The position numbers were made by a program, and so were the translations under genes. 64,000 nucleotides of DNA from assembly GCA_018269075.1 (NCBI GenBank), contig JAFDVJ010000078.1:9046-73045 (forward strand). The letters run 5' to 3'. Numbering within the stretch: the first letter of the stretch is position 1; each line of letters begins with the position of its first letter. The notes under the pieces are model-generated. The model saw nothing but the letters and a program-made list of their open reading frames with translations, searched no databases and was not told the origin of the DNA. The stretch comes from Acidobacteriota bacterium. Its GTDB lineage: Bacteria > Acidobacteriota > Blastocatellia > Pyrinomonadales > Pyrinomonadaceae. Of the stretch, positions 1 to 9,225 are shown piece after piece.

Positions 1-512
1 ACGCGCTGCCGCTGGCCGCCCGAAAGCTCGTTCGGTTTATGCATCACGCGGTCGCCGAGTTCGACCGAGGCGAGCGCCGCCTGCGCCTTGTTGTGGCGCT
101 CGTCGGCGCGGATGCCGGCGTAGATCAGCGGCAGCTCGACGTTGTGGAGCGCGGTCGCGCGGGCCAGCAGGTTGAACGTCTGGAAAACGAAGCCGATCTC
201 CTTGTTGCGGATCTTGGCGAGTTCGTCGTCGGTCATCTCGGCGACCTGGTTGCCGTTGATCCAGTATTCGCCCTTGCTCGGCGAGTCGAGACAGCCGATC
301 AGATTCATCAGCGTCGATTTGCCGGACCCGGAAGGCCCGATGATCGCGACGTATTCGCCCTTCTGCACCTCAAACGAGACGCCGCGCAGCGCGTGCAGCT
401 CCTCGACGCCCATCTGGTAGGTTTTCCAGATGTTGCGCATCGAGATCAAAGGCCGGCCGTCGACGGCCCGCATCGCCGTGTCAGTCTGAGGTTTCCCGTT
501 TTCGTTGTCCAT
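1..512 (-). CDS. ABC transporter ATP-binding protein, MacB/LolD-like (partial, C-terminus cut by window edge)
   Basis: Reading right to left from ATG at 510-512, the frame gives about 170 residues of an ABC ATPase. Walker A (GPSGSGKST) is at about residues 59-67, a Q-loop region ([11 protein letters not shown]) follows, and the signature motif ELSGGQRQR appears just before the frame runs off base 1. Walker B and the H-loop are outside the window. The gene starts 52 bp after the stop of the membrane-fusion protein gene at 565-2148, the usual MacA-MacB order, so the pair probably exports a macrolide, peptide or lipid with a permease encoded further left. Known from family: ATP hydrolysis drives MacB-type tripartite efflux. 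The substrate cannot be read from the sequence. Confidence 0.9.
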   Translation of the reverse strand, partial: MDNENGKPQTDTAMRAVDGRPLISMRNIWKTYQMGVEELHALRGVSFEVQKGEYVAIIGPSGSGKSTLMNLIGCLDSPSKGEYWINGNQVAEMTDDELAKIRNKEIGFVFQTFNLLARATALHNVELPLIYAGIRADERHNKAQAALASVELGDRVMHKPNELSGGQRQR

Positions 513-564
513 AAATCGATACATATTAAATTGCCGGATTCAGCTTCCGGAGCGTTTACCCGCG

Positions 565-2148
565 TCAGGATTTGTTGGCGTTCTCGCCTTCCTTCTTCTC
601 CTGCTTCTTGACCTGCGTGCCTTCCTTGAGCGTGTTCAGGATCCGGCTCGGCCCGGTGATGACCTGCTGGCCGTCGCTCAGACCGCTCGTGATCTCGATG
701 TCGGATTCGCCGGTGATGCCGGTCTGAACTTCGACGAATTTGGCCTTGTTGCCGTCGAGGATGTAAACGCCCTTGATCGTCTTCGGCTTCTCGTTCGGCA
801 TCTGGACGTCGCCCTGGATGGTCGGCGAAGGCGATGCTTCGGGTTTCTTTTCGATCACCGACTGGAGCGGGACGGCGATCACGTCGGTGGCGGTTTTGGT
901 CGTGATGACGGCGGTCGCGCTCATTCCCGGCCGGAGTCCTTCGCGGACGTCCTGCGGGATGTCGGTCAGCTCGATGACGACCTTGAATTCCTTGGCCTCG
1001 TTGTTGTTGATGTTGGTCGAAAGACCGCCCGACGTCTGCGATTTGCCGATCGCGAGCGGGTTTTTGAGCTTGACCTTGCCGACGATTTCCTTTTCGCCGA
1101 AAGCATCAACCTTGACCTTCGCGCTCTGGCCTTCCTCGACCTTGTCGATCTCGGTCTCGTCGACCTTGACCTCGACGTTGATCGCCGACATATCGGCGAT
1201 CGTCAGGAGCGGCGTCGACGACAGGTTGGCGACCGCGAACGTGCCGACCTTCGACGGAATGTCGGCGATCACGCCGTCGATCGGCGCGACCTGCAGGGTC
1301 TTGTCCTTCTGCGTCCGCTGTCCGCGGAAGAGCGCGGCCTGCTGTTCGGAGCGTTTCTGGCTCGATTCGGCGCTCAGGTTGGCGGTGTCGACGCCCCGCT
1401 GGGCGTCGCGGACGGCGACCTGCTGCTGGCCGGCGCGGGCGCGGGCCTCCTTGACGCGGGCCTCGGCCTCGTTGACCGAAAGCTGCGCGGATTTGAGCCG
1501 CGACTGCGCGTTGCGGAGCGAAACCTCGGCGTTCGAGACGCGGTCTTTCGCCTGATCGAACTCGAGCTTCGAGATGACGCCCTTTTCGACGAGATCTTCC
1601 GACCGGCGGAGCTCACGGTTGGCGGCCGTCAATTCGACCTGCGCCTTGTCGACGTCCGTCTGCGAGGCGACGACGTTCTGCCGCGCCGTGTTGACCTGCT
1701 GGATCGCGGTGTCGACCGAGGCCTGCGAGGCGATCAGACCCTGCTGGGCCTGCGAATACTGGTTCTGGGCGGCGACGACCTGCGAGCGCGAAACCTGCGC
1801 GTCGGTCTGCGAGGCCTGCAGCGAGGCGAGCTGGGCGTCGGTGCTCGATTCGAGCTGGGTCGGGTCGAGCTTGACGAGCGGCGTGCCTTTTTTGACAGCG
1901 TCGCCTTCCTTGACGTAGATCTCCTCGATCCGGCCCTGGACCTCGCTCGTCAGGTTGATGAACTGGATCGGCCGGATCTCGCCGGAGGCCGTGACGTTCG
2001 AGCGAAGCTCTTTCCTTTTCTCGACTTTGACGACCGTGACCTCGGGCGTATCCTTGCGGGTCGCGAAAATACTGGCGACGATGATGATGATTAAAAGGAC
2101 GCCGACGGACGCGCCGATAATGATTTTTCCTTTACGGCTGACTGCCAT
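565..2148 (-). CDS. Periplasmic adaptor (HlyD/MacA-type membrane fusion protein) with a long coiled-coil hairpin
   Basis: A 527-residue protein with an N-terminal membrane anchor (about residues 9-28, IIIGASVGVLLIIIIVAS). It has a split biotinyl/lipoyl-like domain (IYVKEGDAVKKGTPLVKLDP), a beta-barrel region and a C-terminal membrane-proximal domain. The alpha-helical hairpin between the lipoyl halves (about residues 85-285) is Ala/Gln/Ser-rich heptad sequence of about 190 residues. That is clearly longer than in ordinary MacA, which suggests a long periplasmic reach to the outer-membrane partner. The protein links an inner-membrane MacB-like transporter to a TolC-type channel. It is the first gene of the operon, followed after 52 bp by the ATPase. 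The C-terminus is a Lys/Glu-rich tail. Confidence 0.9.
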   Translation of the reverse strand: MAVSRKGKIIIGASVGVLLIIIIVASIFATRKDTPEVTVVKVEKRKELRSNVTASGEIRPIQFINLTSEVQGRIEEIYVKEGDAVKKGTPLVKLDPTQLESSTDAQLASLQASQTDAQVSRSQVVAAQNQYSQAQQGLIASQASVDTAIQQVNTARQNVVASQTDVDKAQVELTAANRELRRSEDLVEKGVISKLEFDQAKDRVSNAEVSLRNAQSRLKSAQLSVNEAEARVKEARARAGQQQVAVRDAQRGVDTANLSAESSQKRSEQQAALFRGQRTQKDKTLQVAPIDGVIADIPSKVGTFAVANLSSTPLLTIADMSAINVEVKVDETEIDKVEEGQSAKVKVDAFGEKEIVGKVKLKNPLAIGKSQTSGGLSTNINNNEAKEFKVVIELTDIPQDVREGLRPGMSATAVITTKTATDVIAVPLQSVIEKKPEASPSPTIQGDVQMPNEKPKTIKGVYILDGNKAKFVEVQTGITGESDIEITSGLSDGQQVITGPSRILNTLKEGTQVKKQEKKEGENANKS

Positions 2149-2437
2149 TATATATTTAATTCCTCTCTAAACGAAGATTTGTTTCAGGTTATGAATTTTA
2201 ACGCAAATTATTGCCTGTGCCGCGTCAATAAAGCTTCTACGTCGTCCCGGGCCGGATAGTTTCAAAAATGTCGTCCGGCGTTTTGGATTTTATGCAGCAT
2301 TATCGACATCGAAAAAAAATCGCGCGATGCTTTCCGACTGACATCTTTACGATTTACGAACAAACATTTTAAGGTTAAAATGAGTTTGCCATAGATAAAT
2401 TAATAATTTTCAAAATTAATCGCAAGGACTAAAAATA

Positions 2438-3013
2438 ATGATAAAATGCAAAACTTGCGGAACGGAAAACTTGGACGGTTCGCAATTCTGCGATGAATGC
2501 GGGACCAACTTGCAGTCTTCAGGCCATAATCACAACGAGTTTCAAGTGCAAAGTTATCAGCCGCCCCTTTCCGAGCCGTCTTTTCAGGCAGCCAGCGTGA
2601 CGTCGATCGGCATCGAACCGATCGTCGAACATATCGAGCCGACGCCGGCCGGCCAGAACGTCGAGAAAAAAGTCGACGGCGCGCATTCGAACCTGATCAT
2701 CGAACGGGGAACCTCGGTCGGCAGGCAGTTTCTGCTGACCGCCGACGAATCGCTGATCGGCCGCTGGGACGCCGACAACGGGATCTTTCCGGACGTCGAT
2801 CTTGATGCCCACGACCCGGAGGCGAAGGTTTCCCGCCGCCACGCGCGGATCGTCCATCAGAACGGCCGGTTTTCGATCGAGGACCTCGGCTCGACCAACG
2901 GCACATACATCAATCGCGGCCGGCGGCTGATCCCCGGCAGCCCGAATTTGCTGAACGACGGCGACGAGATCATCGTCGGGAAGACTTTTTTACGTTTTAA
3001 GGTCAATAAATAA
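2438..3013 (+). CDS. Zinc-ribbon and FHA domain protein
   Basis: A 191-residue soluble protein. The first 22 residues form a zinc ribbon with Cys4, Cys7, Cys18 and Cys21. A short linker follows, then a forkhead-associated domain at about residues 85-190, with SRRHARI and DLGSTNGTYI as the conserved phosphothreonine-binding loops. FHA domains bind phosphothreonine on kinase substrates. The next gene, 40 bp downstream, is a kinase carrying the same zinc ribbon and an almost identical FHA core, so the two very likely act in one pathway. A purine-rich AAGGA lies about 9 nt before the ATG. The 289 bp before the gene separates it from the divergent efflux operon and should hold both promoters; I could not assign them confidently. 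Confidence 0.9.
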   Translation: MIKCKTCGTENLDGSQFCDECGTNLQSSGHNHNEFQVQSYQPPLSEPSFQAASVTSIGIEPIVEHIEPTPAGQNVEKKVDGAHSNLIIERGTSVGRQFLLTADESLIGRWDADNGIFPDVDLDAHDPEAKVSRRHARIVHQNGRFSIEDLGSTNGTYINRGRRLIPGSPNLLNDGDEIIVGKTFLRFKVNK

Positions 3014-3053
3014 CCGGAATTACCCGAATCCGGCTTTGGAATAAAGAAAAAAA

Positions 3054-6000
3054 ATGTCCTATTGTCATGAATGCGGTGAGCAAGTCGCCAAAGAAGATCT
3101 CTTTTGCCCGTACTGCGGAATTTCATTGAAACCGGTCGCGGCCTTCGATGACCATTCGATGACCGAAACGATCGTCGATATGCCGCCGATCAAAATCGAT
3201 CGAAACGCCCTCGACGCCTTGCCGAAGCCGGTCGAGCCGCTGGTTTCCCGGATCGAACCCGAAAAAGAACCGGTTCCGGTCGCGGCCGACGTCCCGCCGC
3301 CGCCGACTTCCGAACCATCGGTCCCGTACACGCCGGGCCCGACCTCGCAGAACTGGTCGATGAAGACCGGATCGGTCGAGATCCCGGCCGGGCTGCTCGA
3401 CGAAGATCAGGGAGCGCCGCTCGTGACGGATTTCGCGCCGGAACCGGAAAACGAGGCTCCGGCCGCCGACCTGCCGCCGGTTTCCGTCAATCAGGAACCG
3501 GTCGCCGATGCGCCGCCCGCCGCCGAACCCGCGCCGCCCGTGGCTGAAGAACCCGCGCCGCCGGTTTTGGAGGAACCCGCGCCCGTTTTCGAACCCGTTC
3601 CGGCCGCCGAACCCGAGGCTGTTCCGCAACAGCCCGTCATTGAATCTTTGGAGCCGACGCCCGTCGCCGTGGAGCCGGAGCCCGTCGTCGAGCCCGCCGC
3701 CGACTTTTCGGCCCCGGTCGAAGAACAGCCGGTCGAGCCGATCGTCGAACTTCCGGAAGAACCGGCGTTCGAGCAGCCGGCCCCGATCGCCGACGAGATC
3801 CACGCCTCCGATTTGAAGATCGAATCGCCGGTCGTCGCCGAACCGCCCGCGCCGGTCGATGAAGAACCGTTCGTGCCGGCCCCGATCCCGGACTGGCCCT
3901 CGCAGGAAATCCCTTCGTCGCAGCCGTCGTGGTCGTTCGAGGCGCCGGTCGAGGCGGCGTTCGGCGAGAGCCCTGTTTCCGAAGAGAAGCCCGCCGGGAT
4001 CGCGCCGGCCGAGCCCGCCGAACCCGAAGTCCTGCCGGAGTCAACGTCGTCGACGGACGAGCCGGATGTTTTTCCGACGCCGCTTTCAACGACGGACGAG
4101 CCGGACGTTTTTCCGACGCCGCTGGCGACCGGTTTCGAGCCGGAAGCGGACGCCGCGCCGCCCGTGGAAACGCTCGAACCCGCGACCTTTTCGCCGGTTT
4201 CGGATGAATTAAAGGAGGAGCCGGCCGCGAATGCGCCGGTCGTCGATTCGACGCCGGTCGCCGATTCGTTCGAAAATGCGATGCCCGTCGGGGCCGTTTT
4301 CGAAGCGCCCGTGACGGACGTCGCGGATGCAACGCCGATCGCGGAGCCGGTCGAACCGGCCGCCGAAATCGCCGCCCCCGCCGTTATGGCGGAGCCGGTT
4401 TCGGAAGCGCCTGCAAGGGTCGCGGCGCTGCCGGAGACCGCCGCGGAAGCGCCCGCAGCGACCGAAGCGATGCCCGAAGCCGCGACGGATTCGACGGAAA
4501 CCGCGGCCGTGACGCCGGAACCGCCGATCGCGATGCCCGAAACGCCCTACATCCTCGAACATCCCGAGGAGATCGCGAAATTCGATTCGGTCAAAATCAT
4601 CGAGAGCGCGCCGGTCGAGGAGACGCCGGTTGAGGCCGCGCCGGTCGAAACGCCCGCGCCGGTTTTGCCGTCGGCCGCCGAAGAACCGGCCGCGCCGGTC
4701 GCTGAGGAGCCGAAGGAAGCCCGCTCGTTCACCGCGCCGAATATGGGAAACACCGATACCGACGGGCGCAAGGCCGCGAAATTGAAGCCGCTCGACGAGG
4801 GCACGATCCTCAACGTCCGGTACGAGATCGTCCGCAAGATCGGCGGCGGCGGGATGGGCGCGGTCTACCTCGCCAACGACCGCAATCTCGGCGGCGTCCT
4901 GCGCGCCGTCAAGGAAATGGTCCAGAGCTATATCGAATCCGATCAGCAGGACAAGGCGATCGCCGATTTCAAGCGCGAATCGCTGCTGCTGACCTCGCTC
5001 GATCACCCGGCGATCCCGACGATCTACGATTATTTCTTCGACGAGAAGGAAGCCCGCTTCTACCTCGTGATGAAATACATCTCGGGCGGCGATCTGGCGG
5101 CGCGGCTGCGCTCCGCGCCCGAGGGCCGGATCGACGAGAAGAGCGTCACCGAATGGGCGATCCAGATCGCCGACGTCCTCGATTACCTGCATAATCACGA
5201 GCCGTCGATCGTCTACCGCGATCTGAAACCGGCGAACGTCATGATCGACGGCAATTCGGGCCGCGTGATGCTGATCGATTTCGGCATCGCGCGCTGGGTC
5301 AACAAGGAGGAAAAGGGCGTCACGGCGGTCGGCACGATGGGCTACGCGCCGCCCGAGCTCTTCAGCGGCAACGTCGAGCCGCGCTCCGACATTTACAGTC
5401 TCGGGTCGACGATGTTTCACCTGCTGACCGGCGCCGATCCGCAGAGCAACCCGCTGCTGATCTTCGATTTCCAGAAGAACCCGCGGCCGCGCCAGATCAA
5501 TCCGCAGCTTTCCGACCAGATCGAGCGGATCCTGATGCGCGCCGTCGAATACAACGCCGAGCTCCGGTTCGCTTCGGCCGCCCAGATGCGCGACGATCTC
5601 CGCGAACATCTGTCGAACCTGCAGACCGGCCGCGTGACCTACGGCGTGAAGGCCGCGCCGTCCTCGACCGCGCTGTCAGAACAGCTCGTCTTCTGCGGCT
5701 TCTGCGGCAAACAGATCGTCGCGACCGACGTTTTCTGCGCCTTCTGCGGGGCCCAGCAGCCGATCGCCCAGCAGGGCTTCGCGCAGCCGGTCGCCGCGCC
5801 GGCGGCTCCGACGGCCAAACTGGTCGTCCTCGGCACGGGCGAGCTCGACCCGTCGACCTTCAAGCTCGAAAAAACGGAAAACCTGCTCGGCCGGCGCGAT
5901 CCGATGTCGAACATTTTTCCCGAGGTCGATCTCTCGAAGTTCGATCCGCAGACCAAGATCTCGCGCCGTCACGCGCGGATCTGGCGCGACGGCGGCAATT

Positions 6001-6152
6001 ATCTGGTCGAGGACCTCGGCTCGTCGAACGGGACGACGCTGCTGACCGCGCTCAGCGATTCGGTGCGCCTCCTCCCGCACCAGCCGCACGCGCTGACGAA
6101 CGGCGACAAGCTCAAGCTCGGCGACACGACGCTGCATTTTACGATCGGATAA
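3054..6152 (+). CDS. Serine/threonine protein kinase with zinc ribbons, long Pro/Ala/Glu-rich linker and C-terminal FHA domain
   Basis: A 1032-residue multidomain protein. Order: zinc ribbon (Cys4, Cys7, Cys18, Cys21); a linker of about 500 residues rich in Pro, Ala, Glu and Val (about 60-575); a Hanks-type kinase (about 588-850); a second zinc ribbon (FCGFCGK...FCAFCG, about 880-902); and an FHA domain to the end. Kinase motifs are intact: glycine loop IGGGGMGAVY, Lys620 in the VAIK-equivalent, catalytic VYRDLKPANV with Asp723, LIDFGIAR with Asp742, and GTMGYAPPE. No membrane segment is seen, so it is a cytosolic kinase, unlike PknB-type receptors. The FHA domain probably recruits phosphorylated partners or its own autophosphorylated linker. 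The linker holds a 39-bp direct duplication (TDEPDVFPTPL twice). Confidence 0.93.
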   Translation: MSYCHECGEQVAKEDLFCPYCGISLKPVAAFDDHSMTETIVDMPPIKIDRNALDALPKPVEPLVSRIEPEKEPVPVAADVPPPPTSEPSVPYTPGPTSQNWSMKTGSVEIPAGLLDEDQGAPLVTDFAPEPENEAPAADLPPVSVNQEPVADAPPAAEPAPPVAEEPAPPVLEEPAPVFEPVPAAEPEAVPQQPVIESLEPTPVAVEPEPVVEPAADFSAPVEEQPVEPIVELPEEPAFEQPAPIADEIHASDLKIESPVVAEPPAPVDEEPFVPAPIPDWPSQEIPSSQPSWSFEAPVEAAFGESPVSEEKPAGIAPAEPAEPEVLPESTSSTDEPDVFPTPLSTTDEPDVFPTPLATGFEPEADAAPPVETLEPATFSPVSDELKEEPAANAPVVDSTPVADSFENAMPVGAVFEAPVTDVADATPIAEPVEPAAEIAAPAVMAEPVSEAPARVAALPETAAEAPAATEAMPEAATDSTETAAVTPEPPIAMPETPYILEHPEEIAKFDSVKIIESAPVEETPVEAAPVETPAPVLPSAAEEPAAPVAEEPKEARSFTAPNMGNTDTDGRKAAKLKPLDEGTILNVRYEIVRKIGGGGMGAVYLANDRNLGGVLRAVKEMVQSYIESDQQDKAIADFKRESLLLTSLDHPAIPTIYDYFFDEKEARFYLVMKYISGGDLAARLRSAPEGRIDEKSVTEWAIQIADVLDYLHNHEPSIVYRDLKPANVMIDGNSGRVMLIDFGIARWVNKEEKGVTAVGTMGYAPPELFSGNVEPRSDIYSLGSTMFHLLTGADPQSNPLLIFDFQKNPRPRQINPQLSDQIERILMRAVEYNAELRFASAAQMRDDLREHLSNLQTGRVTYGVKAAPSSTALSEQLVFCGFCGKQIVATDVFCAFCGAQQPIAQQGFAQPVAAPAAPTAKLVVLGTGELDPSTFKLEKTENLLGRRDPMSNIFPEVDLSKFDPQTKISRRHARIWRDGGNYLVEDLGSSNGTTLLTALSDSVRLLPHQPHALTNGDKLKLGDTTLHFTIG

Positions 6153-6159
6153 CAGGGCG

Positions 6160-6194
6160 ATTTCGGATTTCGGATTTCGGATTTCGGATTTCGG
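6160..6194 (+). repeat. Five tandem copies of the heptamer ATTTCGG
   Basis: Five perfect 7-bp units begin 8 bp after the kinase stop codon and end in ATTG. The same unit in the same orientation relative to transcription occurs after argS (57135-57168, reverse strand) and after folE (62710-62744). It is part of a dispersed short-repeat class described in the findings. Confidence 0.85.
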
Positions 6195-6302
6195 ATTGTT
6201 CGGGATTCGACCCGTTCGGTTGAGTCCGGCGGTTTTGGGTTTGAAAGTGACAAGCCCGGGCCGAGTTTGATCCGGGACCGTAAAATCGAATATTTTTTAT
6301 TT

Positions 6303-6821
6303 ATGAGTACTGATAAAACCATCCCCGTTAAAAGAACGAGGCCGGAACACGTCGTTGTCGAATTCGACGCCGAGCGGCTCAAAGCGCCGTTTCTGCTGCG
6401 GTGCGGTTCGTTTCTGATCGATTACATACTGCTCGTCTGCGTGCCGGTCTTCAGCCTGATCATCGGCCGTTTTTACGGGGCCGACGGCGTCAAGCTGCTC
6501 AACAGCGAGCTCAGCAACACCGGCTGGCTGATTATGCTGCTGCTGGCGCTGACCAATTTCGTGATCTTCCCGATGTTCAACGGGCAGAGCATCGGCAAGA
6601 TGCTGACCGGCATCCGGATCGTCCGCAAGGACGGGACGCCGCCGTCGTTCTGGCAATTGCTGGTCCGGCACACGATCGGTTATCTGCTGACGGCGCTGAC
6701 GCTCGGGCTCGGTTTTCTGTTTTCCGCCCTCAACGCCCGGGGCCGCGCCTTTCAGGATCTGGTCGGCGGCACCGTCGTCATCTACGGCAAGCAGCGGGTC
6801 GCCCGTGAAATTACGGAATAA
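6303..6821 (+). CDS. RDD family membrane protein
   Basis: A 172-residue protein from ATG 6303; a TTG at 6267 in the same frame is a less likely start. It has the RDD-family layout. An N-terminal Arg-containing segment (LRCGSFLIDYILLVCVPVFS) merges into the first membrane helix. A second helix follows (WLIMLLLALTNFVIFPMF), then GQSIGKMLTGIRIV with the family Gly/Lys pattern, and a third helix (TIGYLLTALTLGLGFLFSAL) with the late Asp of FQDLVGGT. RDD proteins are inner-membrane proteins of poorly defined, transport-like function. It sits between a kinase gene and a phosphatase gene in one direction, so it may be a membrane target or sensor of that pathway; this is inference from context only. 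Confidence 0.85.
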   Translation: MSTDKTIPVKRTRPEHVVVEFDAERLKAPFLLRCGSFLIDYILLVCVPVFSLIIGRFYGADGVKLLNSELSNTGWLIMLLLALTNFVIFPMFNGQSIGKMLTGIRIVRKDGTPPSFWQLLVRHTIGYLLTALTLGLGFLFSALNARGRAFQDLVGGTVVIYGKQRVAREITE

Positions 6822-6863
6822 GCCGTTTGCGCTCGGGTTACGGATCATCTAATTTATTCGAAT

Positions 6864-8525
6864 ATGCCGCAACTGATATTAAAAAGCTCGGAATTTCAGG
6901 CCGAAAAGTTTTTTTTGACGCGACTGCGGACGACCATCGGCCGCTCGGCCCGCAGCGACATCTGTATTCCGGACGCCTTTGCGTCGCGGCTGCACGCCGA
7001 AATCCGGAAGGAAGGCGACGCCTACTGGCTGCAGGATCTCGGCTCGGCCAACGGCACGCGCTATAACGGCTCGGTCGTGTCGATGCCGGTCCCGCTCCTA
7101 AACGGCGGGGAGATCCAGATCGGCGAGACGGTCCTCGTCTTCGAGGACGAACGGCTCCGGCAGAGCAAGAACGCGACGCTGATCGCCGACCACACCGAGG
7201 CGCTCGACCCGTCGCGGACGATCGCGCTCTCGCCGCAGAAAAACCCGACCGCCGAGTTTCTCGATTCGAAATTTAACACCCGCAACGAGCTGCTCGGGCT
7301 GATCAGCAAGGTCGGCATCGCGCTGCTCTCGTCGAGCGGGCTCGACGAAACGCTCAATCAGGTCGCCTCGCTCGTCTTCGAGGCGGTCCCGGCCGAACGC
7401 TGCGTGATTATGCTGCGCGACCCGGACGCCGAGGGCGGGATGAAGATCTCGGTCGCGCGGCTTCGCGGCAGCGGCGAGATGATCGAGGAAGTGCGGATCA
7501 GCCGGACGGTGATGGACGAGGTTCTCCGGAACGGGAAATCGGTGCTCACGGCCGACGCTCAGCACGATCCGCGCTACGCCAGCCAGACGATGGCGCTGCT
7601 CGGCATCCGTTCGGTGCTCGCCGTTCCCTTAAGCGTCAACACGGGCGACGTTTTCGGGCTCGTCTACGCCGATTCGCCGACGACCGAGGCGACCTTTTCC
7701 GAGGAGCATCTGAATATCCTGACGACGCTCGCGTCGGTCGCTTCGATCCGCGTCGAGAACGCGCGGCTGCTCGAAGAGCGTTTCCAGCGCGAACGGATGG
7801 AGCGCGAGCTCGAACTCGCGACCGAGATCCAGCAGAGCTTTCAGCCGTCGGCCCCGCCGCAGATCGCCGGCTACGAATTTCAGGGGATTTCGTTTTCCTG
7901 TTACGAGATCGGCGGCGATTACTACGATTTTATCGCCCGGCCCGACGGCCGGATGCTGATCGCGCTCGGCGACGTCTCGGGCAAGGGCACGGCCGCCGCG
8001 CTCCTGATGTCGTCGCTCCACGCGGCGATCCACGCGCAGGTCACCGCCCAAAGCGAGATCGAGCAGATCGTCAAATCGGTCAACCAGTATCTGTCGGACA
8101 ACACGCCCGCGAACCGGTTCGTGACGCTGTTCATCGCCGAGCTGACTCCCGAAACCGGCAGCTTCAAATACATCAACGCCGGTCATAACCCGCCGCTCAT
8201 CGGCCGCGTCGACGGGTCGGTCGAACAGCTCCAGTCGGGCGGTTTTCCGCTCGGCATCATCCCGATGGCCGATTACGAGGTCGGCGAGATGACGCTCCGG
8301 CCGGGCGAGGCGCTGGTGATCTATTCGGACGGCGTGTCGGAAGCCGCCAATCTCAAGGGCGAGGAATTCGGCGTCGAGCGATTGTCGCAGGTCGTCAGCC
8401 GCTTTCTGACCTCGTCGGCCTCGGGGCTTCGCGACAAGGTCGAATCGGCGCTCTCGACCTTCACGCAGACCGCGCCCGCCGGCGACGACATCACGCTCGT
8501 GATCGTCAAACGGAAATCGGCTTAG
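6864..8525 (+). CDS. FHA-GAF-PP2C (SpoIIE/RsbU-type) serine phosphatase
   Basis: A 553-residue protein with three domains. The FHA domain (about 1-95) has TIGRSARSDI and DLGSANGTRYNG. The GAF sensor domain (about 135-305) ends in SVRVEN-like sequence (ASIRVENARLLEE). The SpoIIE-type PP2C domain (about 325-550) has the metal-binding and catalytic motifs GGDYYDFI, GDVSGKGTAAAL, NAGHNPPL, YSDGVSEA and DDITLVIV. Such enzymes dephosphorylate phosphoserine on anti-sigma antagonists or other regulators in response to a GAF ligand. Here the FHA domain, shared with the two upstream proteins, should bring it to the same phosphothreonine marks. It closes the kinase-RDD-phosphatase cluster, starting 42 bp after the RDD gene. 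Confidence 0.93.
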   Translation: MPQLILKSSEFQAEKFFLTRLRTTIGRSARSDICIPDAFASRLHAEIRKEGDAYWLQDLGSANGTRYNGSVVSMPVPLLNGGEIQIGETVLVFEDERLRQSKNATLIADHTEALDPSRTIALSPQKNPTAEFLDSKFNTRNELLGLISKVGIALLSSSGLDETLNQVASLVFEAVPAERCVIMLRDPDAEGGMKISVARLRGSGEMIEEVRISRTVMDEVLRNGKSVLTADAQHDPRYASQTMALLGIRSVLAVPLSVNTGDVFGLVYADSPTTEATFSEEHLNILTTLASVASIRVENARLLEERFQRERMERELELATEIQQSFQPSAPPQIAGYEFQGISFSCYEIGGDYYDFIARPDGRMLIALGDVSGKGTAAALLMSSLHAAIHAQVTAQSEIEQIVKSVNQYLSDNTPANRFVTLFIAELTPETGSFKYINAGHNPPLIGRVDGSVEQLQSGGFPLGIIPMADYEVGEMTLRPGEALVIYSDGVSEAANLKGEEFGVERLSQVVSRFLTSSASGLRDKVESALSTFTQTAPAGDDITLVIVKRKSA

Positions 8526-8602
8526 GGCGATGACGGCATCATCGAGCAACTGCCGAATGCCGGTTAATTAGGCAGAAAAACAATGGGCCGCGAGTGACGC
8601 TG

Positions 8603-9103
8603 ATGATACTACAAAAAACGATCCTACTAAGCTGTTGTTTGCTGATTTTTGTAAGTGTTAATTATTCACAAAAATCAGCGCAAATTACAATTTCTGAAAT
8701 TAAAGAAATTAAGCCGTTTTCAATACCACATCTAGCTGAAATTGCGGATAGACAAGTTGTTTTCAAATTATTGAATAATACGCAGTATGAAATCACAGTT
8801 TTTGGTAGTGATCTTGAAGGAGAATTAAGACCAATCAGGTATTTGTTAACATATAATAAAAAAATAAATGATTGGGATTACCCGACTCTAAATAATCAAC
8901 CAGTTCCATGGAAAGAAGTATCTAAAATTTATAAAAATGAAAAATTACTGAAGCCGGGAGAATCAATTACCTTTTCTTCATTTTTTTCAAGTGTTTCAGA
9001 TTGCGGAATCCGCTTCAAAGTAACAGCTCAGGTGAAACAAAATAAATCAAAAAAAACTCAGGAAATCAGATCAACTGAATTTATGATCGGACCGTGCAGG
9101 TAA
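8603..9103 (+). CDS. AT-rich exported protein of unknown function
   Basis: A 166-residue protein from ATG 8603; a GTG at 8594 is an alternative. A clear signal peptide is followed by a Ser/Gln-rich cleavage region (ILLSCCLLIFVSVNYSQKS). The mature part is beta-rich, with NNTQYEITVFG and FKVTAQVKQN suggesting an immunoglobulin-like fold; no family was recognised. The gene is strikingly AT-rich (Lys AAA, Asn AAT and Ile ATT dominate) beside neighbours that prefer GC-ending codons. That suggests recent acquisition or relaxed selection. No ribosome-binding site is obvious. It lies 77 bp after the phosphatase gene and is unlikely to belong to that cluster. Confidence 0.7.
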   Translation: MILQKTILLSCCLLIFVSVNYSQKSAQITISEIKEIKPFSIPHLAEIADRQVVFKLLNNTQYEITVFGSDLEGELRPIRYLLTYNKKINDWDYPTLNNQPVPWKEVSKIYKNEKLLKPGESITFSSFFSSVSDCGIRFKVTAQVKQNKSKKTQEIRSTEFMIGPCR

Positions 9104-9225
9104 TTATTAAAAAGCTTCGTTTCTCTTCAACAAGTCTCCAAAAAACGAATTTTCGCTCAACTCCATCCGAGTCTTCAAACGTAAAATTTCCGTCCGGAAC
9201 GGCTAAGCGGCGGATGCGGAAACGG

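Noticed and set aside
1-512. Truncated pseudogene of an ABC ATPase
   Set aside because: The frame is intact to base 1; only the window edge cuts it.
505-2094. Long open frame antisense to the membrane fusion protein
   Set aside because: Shadow of the GC-rich reverse-strand gene; Arg/Asp/Leu-rich with no domain, and the opposite frame has clear HlyD features.
6160-6194. CRISPR or attachment site
   Set aside because: Pure 7-bp tandem repeats with no spacers; belongs to the heptamer class.
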